The notes under the pieces were generated by a model that searched no databases, was not told the origin of the DNA, and was given only the letters and a program-made list of their open reading frames with translations. From Paenibacillus whitsoniae (GTDB lineage Bacteria > Bacillota > Bacilli > Paenibacillales > NBRC-103111): DNA of 48,977 nt. Of the stretch, positions 7,924 to 14,678 are shown piece by piece (within the stretch, counting starts at the first letter, position 1; each line of letters starts with the position of its first letter). Where the stretch lies: assembly GCF_003955665.1 (NCBI RefSeq), contig NZ_RXHU01000063.1, positions 1-48,977 of the forward strand, written 5' to 3'. A program made the translations under genes and the position numbers.

Positions 7924-8727
7924 ATGACGACGCCGATCTCTTGGCAGCAATGGGCCCAGCACCTGTGCGCCTACGTCGAATTGCAAAAGCAGCGCATCGA
8001 TCAATTGGAGCAAACGGTGAGCAAGCTTGATCAGACTGTTCAAGCGCTGACGCAGACCGTAAGCAGCCTGAAACAGACCGTCGACAAGCAGCAGGAAGAC
8101 TTGAAGGCCGTGAAAGAAGAGAAACGATTCCATATCGATAAAATTGAATACAACTTCGACCAGCTTAAGGTCGAGAAGCTGGACGGCACGCTCACCATCG
8201 GCATTTCGCCGAGCACGCTGGATCAGATCGACGATTTCGCGGTGAACGGGTCCAATCCGATGAACGCCGCCGGAGCAGATCAGAACCCGTTCTATCAGGC
8301 GGGCCAGTATCAAGGGCACGCAGAGAACAGCAACCTCGGGCCGACGGTTGTTCCAGGCGGCATGCCCGACATTCGCGGCGGGAAGGACGCTGGCGGAGCG
8401 GCAGACACGCAAGCCAAGGCGCAGGGCATCCGGAAGGACGTGGCGATCGGCGTGGATCAGTATTTGAAATACGGCGTTCAGGCGGATATGGATAATCTCG
8501 AAGCCAAGTACCAGTTTCCCATCGACGAGGACTACCGTGAGCTCATTATCGGCGACATCCGCAAGCAGCTCGACATGCGCATCCAGCACTACATCAACCA
8601 GTACCGCGGCGTAGGCTTTAGCGAACCGATCGAAGCGGTAACGAGCAGCATCGTTGAAAAAACGCGGCAGGACATCTTCACCGCCATTGAAACGTACATA
8701 TCGAGTCTACCGAAGAAAGAGGGGTAA
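7924..8727 (+). CDS. gerPC: Spore germination protein GerPC
   Basis: A 267-residue protein. Residues about 18-65 form a clear coiled coil with heptads of Leu/Val and repeated Q-T-V triplets (EQTVSKLDQTVQ, TQTVSSLKQTV). The middle has a low-complexity Gly/Ala/Asp linker (about 120-165), and the C-terminus is a helical domain with 'YRELIIGDIRKQLDMRIQHYINQY'. This order matches GerPC, though it seems longer than the Bacillus protein, mostly because of the linker. GGAGG lies 11 bases upstream. Confidence 0.88.
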   Translation: MTTPISWQQWAQHLCAYVELQKQRIDQLEQTVSKLDQTVQALTQTVSSLKQTVDKQQEDLKAVKEEKRFHIDKIEYNFDQLKVEKLDGTLTIGISPSTLDQIDDFAVNGSNPMNAAGADQNPFYQAGQYQGHAENSNLGPTVVPGGMPDIRGGKDAGGAADTQAKAQGIRKDVAIGVDQYLKYGVQADMDNLEAKYQFPIDEDYRELIIGDIRKQLDMRIQHYINQYRGVGFSEPIEAVTSSIVEKTRQDIFTAIETYISSLPKKEG

Positions 8728-8733
8728 TTTATC

Positions 8734-8916
8734 ATGTTAACACTTAACGTGGTCAACAAAGAGCTTTGCGTCGGAGATATTCGCATCGTCGGGGTTTCCA
8801 GTGCCTCGATTTTCCTAATCGGCGACACCGAAGTTGTCTCCCTCTCCTCCATGTTCGATACGCCGCCGGAGTCCGTCATCATCGCGCCGTTCGTGCCGCT
8901 GCCAACGGAGGAATAA
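8734..8916 (+). CDS. gerPD: Spore germination protein GerPD
   Basis: A 60-residue protein with 'LCVGDIRIVGVSSASIFLIGDTEVVSLSSMFDTPPES', the GerPD family core (V-G-x-I-x-V-x-x-V-S-x-x-S-x-x-x-I-G-D). AGAGGGG is at good spacing, and it starts 6 bp after the gerPC stop. The C-terminal 'APFVPLP' echoes the tail of GerPB. Confidence 0.9.
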   Translation: MLTLNVVNKELCVGDIRIVGVSSASIFLIGDTEVVSLSSMFDTPPESVIIAPFVPLPTEE

Positions 8917-8921
8917 GCCAG

Positions 8922-9392
8922 ATGGCGCGCCTATCCATTGTTTCAAATCTGTATATGAGCACCGTCAGCTCCTCCAGCACCGTTCACATCGGGGATAACG
9001 TCAACACGACATTGAGCAATACCGTTTTTGCTGTGCAGCGCGAGGTCCCGTATTTTTATGACAATGAAGGCAGCTTTGCCGCTTACCCGTTCTATCAGCG
9101 GCCTTTTCCAATCCCGCAGCCGCCCGAACCTGTCACGATGTGCGTGGATAACTGGGGAAGCTGCATCCGTGTCCGCAACGTACGAGTCATTGGTGTCGCC
9201 GCCGCCTCCGTGCTCCAAATCGGCTCCAACCGGCTCAGTACCTCGGAATCCCGGATCAAAAACACCCGGCAGTTCGTCCTTGACAAGCCCGGCCCCCCTG
9301 GCCAGCAAACCTTCGTTCAAGTCGGCCAACCCGACCTCATCGGGCCGAATCCGCTGGCGATGGTGCATGTGAAGCAGAAGAGCGAGAAGTGA
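8922..9392 (+). CDS. gerPE: Spore germination protein GerPE
   Basis: A 156-residue protein. The first half has 'VSSSSTVHIGDN' and 'FAVQREVPYFYDNEGSFAAYPFY', both typical of GerPE; the second half has 'VIGVAAASVLQIGS', a copy of the short G-x-x-x-A-S-V-x-Q-I-G motif shared by the small GerP proteins. GGAGG, inside the end of gerPD, serves as ribosome binding site for the ATG at 8922, so the two are coupled. A Pro-rich tail of about 40 residues ends the protein. No gerPF follows in the next 700 bp. Confidence 0.88.
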   Translation: MARLSIVSNLYMSTVSSSSTVHIGDNVNTTLSNTVFAVQREVPYFYDNEGSFAAYPFYQRPFPIPQPPEPVTMCVDNWGSCIRVRNVRVIGVAAASVLQIGSNRLSTSESRIKNTRQFVLDKPGPPGQQTFVQVGQPDLIGPNPLAMVHVKQKSEK

Positions 9393-9479
9393 GGCGGCAA
9401 GCGTGAGCGCGGCGTGGGGCAACCTGGGGGCGGCAAATGCCGCGGCCTGCTTGGCTCCCGCGGTGAAATAAGAACGGTG

Positions 9480-9674
9480 AAATAAGAGGGGTAAATCCCT
9501 CTTATTTTTGATTTTTTGGGTTGTTTGCGCTGAATAAGAGGGGCTAGCCCCTCTTATTTGCTCTTCAACCCGCCATTTTGGGACCAAGCAGAAAAGTTAA
9601 GAGGGGTTTACCACCCTTAATTTAGAGATTTCTTGTTCTAGACGCAAAATAAGAGGGGTTGCATACGCTTACAT
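9480..9674. repeat. Four-unit hairpin array, type A, copy 1
   Basis: Unit centres are at 9493.5, 9545.5, 9608.5 and 9660.5 (52/63/52). Unit 1 pairs AAATAAGAGGG with CCCTCTTATTT. Unit 2 (9533-9558) is a perfect 26-bp palindrome, AATAAGAGGGG around a central CTAG. Unit 3 is TTAAGAGGGG-like. Unit 4 starts AAATAAGAGGGG but ends TTGCATACGCTTACAT and does not pair. It sits between the convergent gerP operon and DinB gene. Confidence 0.85.
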
Positions 9675-9689
9675 CATCTCTGATGGCTC

Positions 9690-10080
9690 CTCTACTCGCC
9701 GCAGCAACTTCATCTCACCACAAACTAGTCGCTTTTCTTCACCTGCCCTGCCACTATTCCGCCGAACTAACCGATTCCCCACGTCTGCCGCTCTCCCAAA
9801 AAACTAGCTGCATTTCCACCTCTGTTACTCTACCGACAACTAACTGCTTCTCCCAAACCGCACCCTTCACCAAACTAGCTACTTTCCTCCTCTGCCACTC
9901 TTCCGACAACTAACTGCTTCTTCCAACCTGCCGCCCTTCTCCCAACCTGTCGCTCTTTCACCAAACTAGCTACTTTCCACCTCTACTACTCTCCGACAAT
10001 TCGCTGCTTCTTCCAACCTGCCCCCCTTCACCAAACTAGCTACGTTCCTCCTCTGCCACTCTACCGATAACTAGCCACTT
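9690..10080. repeat. Degenerate tandem repeat of about 70 bp, pyrimidine-rich
   Basis: The sequence CCAAACTAGCTACTTTCC-like recurs with its AAACTAG core at 9722, 9801, 9872, 9963 and 10033. A related half-unit (GACAACTAACTGCTTCTTCC) lies about 35 bp after each. The period is near 70 bp with one 20-bp insertion around 9931-9960. The top strand is strongly C/T-rich. No coding frame is credible. A single copy of the core (CGCCAAACTAGCTGCT) occurs at about 24512-24527, also just after a type A hairpin array. Confidence 0.75.
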
Positions 10081-10103
10081 CCCCCATCCCCGCCAGAAAA
10101 CGC

Positions 10104-10131
10104 AAAAAAGCGCAGGTCACCCCACGCTTTT
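10104..10131 (-). terminator. Terminator overlapping the end of the DinB gene
   Basis: On the minus strand AAAAGCG pairs with CGCTTTT around a 14-nt loop and runs into a T tract. The first arm lies inside the last codons of the DinB gene. Confidence 0.5.
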
Positions 10132-10611
10132 CGTCGCCTGCCACGCGTCGATATTCCGCTGAATCTGCGCCAGATGCGTCTGCACGTGGCGAATGAAGCT
10201 TTGGAACAGGTCGTCCACGGAGACGTCCTTGCCATTATGGAAGGCTGCGCGCGCCCATTGCGCCTCCGCGAGCCGCCCATACACCAACGCATTGTACGCG
10301 AGAATCGCGTCAAACGCGTCCAAGCTGTCCGCCAGAGTGGCGTCGTTCGCGTGCGTGCTCGCGATCCAGTCGTCCTGCGCGTACAGCAGGTACGGCTCGC
10401 TCGGCTCCGCCAGGATTTTGCGCAGCCGAATGCTGTGCACAAAGCTGGCGTCCACCAAATGCGCGGCGATCTCCTGGATGCTCCATTTCTCCGGCGCCGG
10501 CTTCCACGCCAGAAGCTCCGGCGCTATCTCCGCCAGACGCTCGCGCAGCAGTGCGGACGTCGCCCGGTAAGGCTCAACCGAGCGACCTAAAGATTCCTTC
10601 GTTTCACTCAT
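10117..10611 (-). CDS. DinB family protein (DinB_2/YfiT-like)
   Basis: A 164-residue four-helix-bundle protein. Three His at H51 ('EIAAHLVDASFVHS'), H142 and H146 ('FIRHVQTHLAQI') match the metal site of DinB-like proteins, and 'WSIQEIAAHL' is the family's usual first motif. Some members of this superfamily are bacillithiol- or mycothiol-dependent transferases. Its ATG overlaps the stop of the class III CoA-transferase gene (ATGA), so it is translationally coupled to that enzyme. A thiol-transfer role in the cluster would fit but is inference. Confidence 0.82.
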   Translation of the reverse strand: MSETKESLGRSVEPYRATSALLRERLAEIAPELLAWKPAPEKWSIQEIAAHLVDASFVHSIRLRKILAEPSEPYLLYAQDDWIASTHANDATLADSLDAFDAILAYNALVYGRLAEAQWARAAFHNGKDVSVDDLFQSFIRHVQTHLAQIQRNIDAWQATKSVG

Positions 10612-11786
10612 ACCTCAACCGCTCCCCATTCCCGCAAAATATCTTCCGTATGCTCGCCTTTCCGCGGCGGCCTGCGATAAATCTCAAACGCATAGCTCGA
10701 CAGCTTCACGGGATACCCCACCGTCGTCGTCGCCCCGCCGTTTGGCAGCGCAAGGTCATGCAGCAGGCCGCTTTCCGCCACAGCGGGGTCCTGCAAAATC
10801 TCTTCAAACGTATTAATCGGCGCGCACGGCACGCCTCGCGCATCAAAAATCGCCAGCCACTCCGCGGCCGTCTTCGTGAGGAACGACGCCTGCAGCAGCG
10901 CGGCCAGCTCCTTCTGGTGCTGCGCCCGCAAGGTCTGCGTGGCGAAGCGCGCATCGTCGGCCAGCCACGGCTGCCCGACCGCGTCCACCACCTCACGCCA
11001 CAGCTTCTCGTTGCCCGCGGCGATTACAAAAGGCTTATCGCTGCCGCGATAGCCCTGATACGGCGCGTTGCGCGGATGCGCACTGCCGAGGCGGCGCGGC
11101 GCCACGCCGTTGCCGTAATACTCGCTCGTCTGCAGCGCGGAAATGCCAAGCACGCCGGCGAGCATCGAGCAGTCGACATAGCTGCCGCGCCCGCTCCGCG
11201 AAGCTGCATGCACCGCCGCCACAACCGAGTACGCGCCGTACAAACCGGCGACGAAATCTGCGACGGGCACGCCGCATTTCACCGGCTCGCCGTCCTCCTC
11301 GCCCGTGACGCTCATCAAGCCGCTGATGGCTTGGATCGTGACGTCGAAGGCGCCTTTTTGCGCATAAGGCCCGGTCTGCCCATAGCCCGAAATCGAGCAG
11401 TAGACCAGCTTCGGATTCGCCGCCGACAAGCTCGCGTAGTCCAGCCCGAATTTGGCGAGGACGCCGGGCCGGTAATTTTCCACAATCACATCTGCCTGCG
11501 CGCACAGCCCTTTCAGCCGTTCCAGCTCTGCCGCGGATTTAAAATCAACGACAATGCTCCGCTTATTCCGATTCAGCGAACTGAAGTTTGCGCTATAGCT
11601 CTCTCCATCCTCCGCTGTCACAAAAGGCGGCCACTCCCGCATACTGTCGCCTACGTCGGGCCGCTCCACCTTCACCACATCCGCGCCAAGATCGGCAAAC
11701 AGCATTCCGGCAAAAGGACCGGCTGCAATCTGGCCGAACTCCAAGACTTTGATGCCGGCCAAGGGTCCGTGGGCTTGAACATTCAT
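10608..11786 (-). CDS. CaiB/BaiF class III CoA-transferase
   Basis: A 392-residue protein of the family that moves CoA between carboxylic acids through an aspartyl-CoA thioester. The N-terminal 'LAGIKVLEFGQIAAGPFAGMLFADLGADVVKVE' is diagnostic. The catalytic Asp is D148 in 'KGAFDVTIQAISGL', and 'RNKRSIVVDFK' and 'GYGQTGPYA' are also family hallmarks. GGAGAG precedes the ATG. The gene lies 39 bp after the thiol dioxygenase gene. In Advenella, a member of this family activates 3-sulfinopropionate with CoA after a thiol dioxygenase step, so the pairing here suggests sulfinate activation; the actual acid is unproven. Confidence 0.9.
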   Translation of the reverse strand: MNVQAHGPLAGIKVLEFGQIAAGPFAGMLFADLGADVVKVERPDVGDSMREWPPFVTAEDGESYSANFSSLNRNKRSIVVDFKSAAELERLKGLCAQADVIVENYRPGVLAKFGLDYASLSAANPKLVYCSISGYGQTGPYAQKGAFDVTIQAISGLMSVTGEEDGEPVKCGVPVADFVAGLYGAYSVVAAVHAASRSGRGSYVDCSMLAGVLGISALQTSEYYGNGVAPRRLGSAHPRNAPYQGYRGSDKPFVIAAGNEKLWREVVDAVGQPWLADDARFATQTLRAQHQKELAALLQASFLTKTAAEWLAIFDARGVPCAPINTFEEILQDPAVAESGLLHDLALPNGGATTTVGYPVKLSSYAFEIYRRPPRKGEHTEDILREWGAVEV

Positions 11787-11825
11787 GTCTTTCTCTCCTC
11801 TCTTTCGTAAGGAAGGCTGCCAGCG

Positions 11826-12413
11826 TTACCCGTAAATCGCCACCTCATTCAAATGCTTCGTCACCACATCTCGAGCGCTCCCCGAAGCAACGTCATGAAT
11901 ATGACGGGGCTGCTTACCGATGTCCGTGCCGTAAATATGAACCGTAATCGCCGGCTCCCCAAAAGGATTCGCCACCCCATGAATATCATGATCCGGCGGA
12001 TACACGAACGAAATATCGCCCTGCCGGGCTGTCACTTCGCCCACCTCCCGAATCTCATAGCGGGGCTCCGCAGCTTCACCAAGATCCACACGACGGTAGC
12101 GTTTCTCCACCACAGCGCCGCGGTACACCCCGACCAGTCCCCAAATCAAATGATCGTGCACCGGCGCAACCTGCCCAGCCCCCCACACAAAAGCGACGAC
12201 CGAGAAAGCTTCGTTCTCCGGCTTATAAAGCAAATACTGCGCATATTTATCCGGATGCGGCTCGGCCAATTCCGCAGGCAGCAGCCCTTCCTCAGCCAAA
12301 AGCTTGCGCAAATGCGGCCGCACGCCCTCAATAATCGTTCGATAGTCATCGCTGGCCGCGAGAACCGCTGCAATCGCCGCCTCCAGCTCCTTAAATTGAG
12401 CGCTCATGCTCAT
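11826..12413 (-). CDS. Cupin thiol dioxygenase, Gln-type (3-mercaptopropionate dioxygenase-like)
   Basis: A 195-residue cupin related to cysteine dioxygenase, which adds O2 to a thiol to give a sulfinate using non-haem Fe(II). The iron ligands are visible: H86 and H88 in 'APVHDHLIWG' and H145 in 'DIHGVANP'. The T157-x-H159-x-Y161 segment ('TVHIY') matches the family's S-x-H-x-Y triad. In 'KYAQYLLY' residue Q59 occupies the place of the cysteine-binding Arg of mammalian CDO, and no Cys follows the HDH motif, so there is no Cys-Tyr crosslink. Both features are typical of the bacterial Gln-type group, which prefers 3-mercaptopropionate. The start overlaps the stop of the preceding gene (ATGA). 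Confidence 0.8.
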   Translation of the reverse strand: MSMSAQFKELEAAIAAVLAASDDYRTIIEGVRPHLRKLLAEEGLLPAELAEPHPDKYAQYLLYKPENEAFSVVAFVWGAGQVAPVHDHLIWGLVGVYRGAVVEKRYRRVDLGEAAEPRYEIREVGEVTARQGDISFVYPPDHDIHGVANPFGEPAITVHIYGTDIGKQPRHIHDVASGSARDVVTKHLNEVAIYG

Positions 12414-13192
12414 CCCTCTTTTCTTCGTTTCGTCTCCACCACATACCGGCCAAAATGCTGCCGCACAAACAACGGATAAATGCGGCTGAGCGCATGCACC
12501 ACTTCATAGCGAAGCGTCGACAGCTCCTGTGCGGTTGGCGGTGCGAGTTCAGGAATCGCAGCTGCACCTTTTCGCTTCAATCCTAGATCAAAGCCGGTGC
12601 GGCTCTGCACCTCCACGGGCTGCACACCCGTCGCCGTAGCGCCCAGTTCCAACCGCCCGTTCTCCCCCGTAGGCTTCAACACCCCCAGCGGCGTATAGAC
12701 CCCGACAAGACCGGCGCGGTGATACACGCCCTTCTCCGACGTCGGCCCTGCCGTCGTAAAATCCAGTTGCTCGGGAAAACCTTTTACCCCGTGATCCGTT
12801 TTAAAAAGCAGGATGCGTTTGCACGTAAAATACACGACGCCCGAGCCCGCTCCGCCCGGCAGGCGGACCTTAGGCTTCGCATAGTCACCGATCACGTGCA
12901 AGTTGATGCGTCCATAAGCATCGATCTGCGCGCCGCTGAGAAAGAACACATCGATGCCGCCGCGCTGCATCAGCTCGAAAAACTCCCGCGTCCCCTGAAA
13001 CGGCCAGTCGCACTGGCCGAGAATGTAGACGGACGCCTCTTGCGCATGAAGCGACTTCGCCAGCAGCGCAGCCGCAGCCGGAATCGGCGAGTTGTTGCCT
13101 ACACCGATCACTTCATGGTTCCGCAGCTCCCTCGCCAACTGGCATATGAGCGCTTCCTCCACCGAATATCCTGGACTAATTGTATGTTCCAT
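12410..13192 (-). CDS. CoA-transferase family I, beta-type subunit
   Basis: A 260-residue protein resembling glutaconate CoA-transferase subunit B and IpdB. Family features are 'GVGNNSPIPAAAALLAK', 'GAQIDAYGRINLHVIGD' and 'VRLPGGAGSG'. The catalytic Glu of true family I transferases (E-S-G in glutaconate CoA-transferase) would fall at about residues 57-60, where the sequence reads ILGQ, so that Glu is missing. It may therefore act as a CoA-thioester hydrolase or lyase-type enzyme like IpdAB rather than a transferase. AAGGAGGG precedes the ATG. Its partner subunit is encoded 439 bp upstream with a repeat element between them, an unusual gap for an obligate heterodimer. Confidence 0.82.
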   Translation of the reverse strand: MEHTISPGYSVEEALICQLARELRNHEVIGVGNNSPIPAAAALLAKSLHAQEASVYILGQCDWPFQGTREFFELMQRGGIDVFFLSGAQIDAYGRINLHVIGDYAKPKVRLPGGAGSGVVYFTCKRILLFKTDHGVKGFPEQLDFTTAGPTSEKGVYHRAGLVGVYTPLGVLKPTGENGRLELGATATGVQPVEVQSRTGFDLGLKRKGAAAIPELAPPTAQELSTLRYEVVHALSRIYPLFVRQHFGRYVVETKRRKEG

Positions 13193-13389
13193 GCAACACC
13201 CTCCTTGCGCTGCTCAACTGATCAACCTGCCGACCAGACCTTCTCCTTACGTGCCCGAATCCCAGACTGGCGCTCGTTGCCTCTCCAGGCGCATAGTAGC
13301 GGTCAGTCCCCTGCTAAGCAGACAGACTGTACACGACAATGCCGCTTCCTATTCGGCTTTTTAGAGCCCTACGTATCAGGCCCCTCATC
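13193..13389. other. Leader between the beta-subunit gene and the repeat element
   Basis: This is the 5' side of the beta-subunit gene. Apart from the ribosome binding site at the left end I see no gene, clear promoter or terminator. Confidence 0.4.
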
Positions 13390-13577
13390 GCTAACGGTTG
13401 TCCTGGCGCCTATTTGGCACCAAACGTCACTTTTCTAGGGCTAACGGTTACAGCAGCGCCTATTGGGGCCAAATCGCCAGATTTTGCTCATTTTTTTAAC
13501 ATATAAGCGCTGTCACAACCGCTACAATTTGAAATGGCGGATTCTACGCGAAATAAGCGCCGTGGCGACCGTTACGC
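13390..13577. repeat. Four-unit array, type B, copy 1 (u-u-u'-u')
   Basis: Units at 13390-13417 and 13440-13466 read GCTAACGGTT...GCGCCTATT. Units at 13501-13525 and 13551-13577 are their inverse, ATAAGCGC...ACCG(T/C)TAC. Start-to-start spacings are 50/61/50. Copy 2 at 39539-39725 has the same order and nearly the same spacing. It lies between the two subunit genes of the CoA-transferase-like enzyme. Confidence 0.85.
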
Positions 13578-13631
13578 CTCCTCCCCATACGCTCGCGTTC
13601 GCATATATCTAGCCAGTACCTCGCTTCCGCC

Positions 13632-14459
13632 CTACTGCACCAGCTCGCCCACCAACAACCGCCGCACATAAGCGATAAACGCCTCCTCCGACGCCGATGC
13701 CTGCATATACACCAGCACCGCTTCATCATCGGCTTCATAATAGCCGGGGCAGGATGTCGGCAGCGCGCCGCCCGGGGCATGCACGATGCCGGAGAGGAAC
13801 AGCGGCGGGATTAACGCGCCGCCCTTCCCCGCCTCACACCGCAGTTCATCTGGCGATACGATGTCCTCGACCGTAACGAACGTCTGCCGCGCCGCCTGCG
13901 CCAGCAGGCGGTTATTCTGCGCCGGGTGCGTCAGCACATGACCATCCGTATCCGCCAAGAACCCGTGGAAAATTGCCACATCGGGACGAATCGCAGGGAC
14001 GACGGCTACCCTCTCCGATGGGTCGTACGGATTCGTAATCGCCCGAAAATCCGGGCGAATCGCCATATAATCCGTGCCGATGAGCCCTCGCACCGGCACG
14101 AAAGGAATACCTGCGGCGCCCGCGCCGAGCGCGGCGGTCAGTGTCGGGCACGCATGCTCCAGCCCGACCACCGCGCCCTGCTCGAACTTCCGGCGGAAGT
14201 TCGGCGCAAAACCGTACTCGCCCATCGAAATCTGCGAGAACTCCACCTCAGAGACGGCTCCCGCGCCGATGAGCAGATCCGCATTGACAGCAGCGGCGCC
14301 TGCACAAACCAGCCGCAGCCCCCGCCGCTCCGCGCGCACCAGGCCGCGGATCAACGCCATCGGCGACATCTCCATGTTGCCGCTGACCGCAAGCTGCGCG
14401 CCGTCCGGAATCCGGGCGACGGCTTCCTCTATCGTGATGAACCTGGATGCCTTGCTCAC
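13632..14459 (-). CDS. CoA-transferase family I, alpha-type subunit
   Basis: A 275-residue protein resembling glutaconate CoA-transferase subunit A and IpdA. It starts with a short basic segment, then 'ITIEEAVARIPDGAQLAVSGNMEMSPMALIRGLVR', a Rossmann-like opening, followed by 'LRLVCAGAAAVNADLLIGAGAVSEVEFSQISMGEYG' and 'PFVPVRGLIGTDYM', all in the family order. It would form the heterodimer with the beta subunit encoded downstream. GGAGGAGGAG lies upstream of the start. The 219 bp between it and the transporter ATPase gene hold no clear terminator, so read-through from the transporter operon is possible. Confidence 0.82.
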   Translation of the reverse strand: MSKASRFITIEEAVARIPDGAQLAVSGNMEMSPMALIRGLVRAERRGLRLVCAGAAAVNADLLIGAGAVSEVEFSQISMGEYGFAPNFRRKFEQGAVVGLEHACPTLTAALGAGAAGIPFVPVRGLIGTDYMAIRPDFRAITNPYDPSERVAVVPAIRPDVAIFHGFLADTDGHVLTHPAQNNRLLAQAARQTFVTVEDIVSPDELRCEAGKGGALIPPLFLSGIVHAPGGALPTSCPGYYEADDEAVLVYMQASASEEAFIAYVRRLLVGELVQ

Positions 14460-14678
14460 TTTCCTGTCACTCCTCCTCCTCGGATACCGCGCTCCCCAGT
14501 CTCCCCCAATGTTGTCAGGTTAGGGTATCATTTGGTGAATGAATCGCGCAGGATATCGGGAATGCCGCCGAACGAGAGGTCAAATAGCCAATGCTTCCAT
14601 GGCTTAATTGCCCCAATTCGCACAAATGTGCCGATATAAGCCATAATGCCATTGCCCCGCCCCAAGCCCAAGCAGGCC

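Noticed and set aside
9480..9674. CRISPR array
   Set aside because: There are only four repeats of unequal sequence, spacing is 52/63/52 and spacers are shared between loci; no cas gene is near.
10551..11810. Long plus-strand frame of 419 codons opposite the class III CoA-transferase
   Set aside because: It is the antisense of a clear enzyme with catalytic motifs, is rich in Arg/His and has no ribosome binding site.
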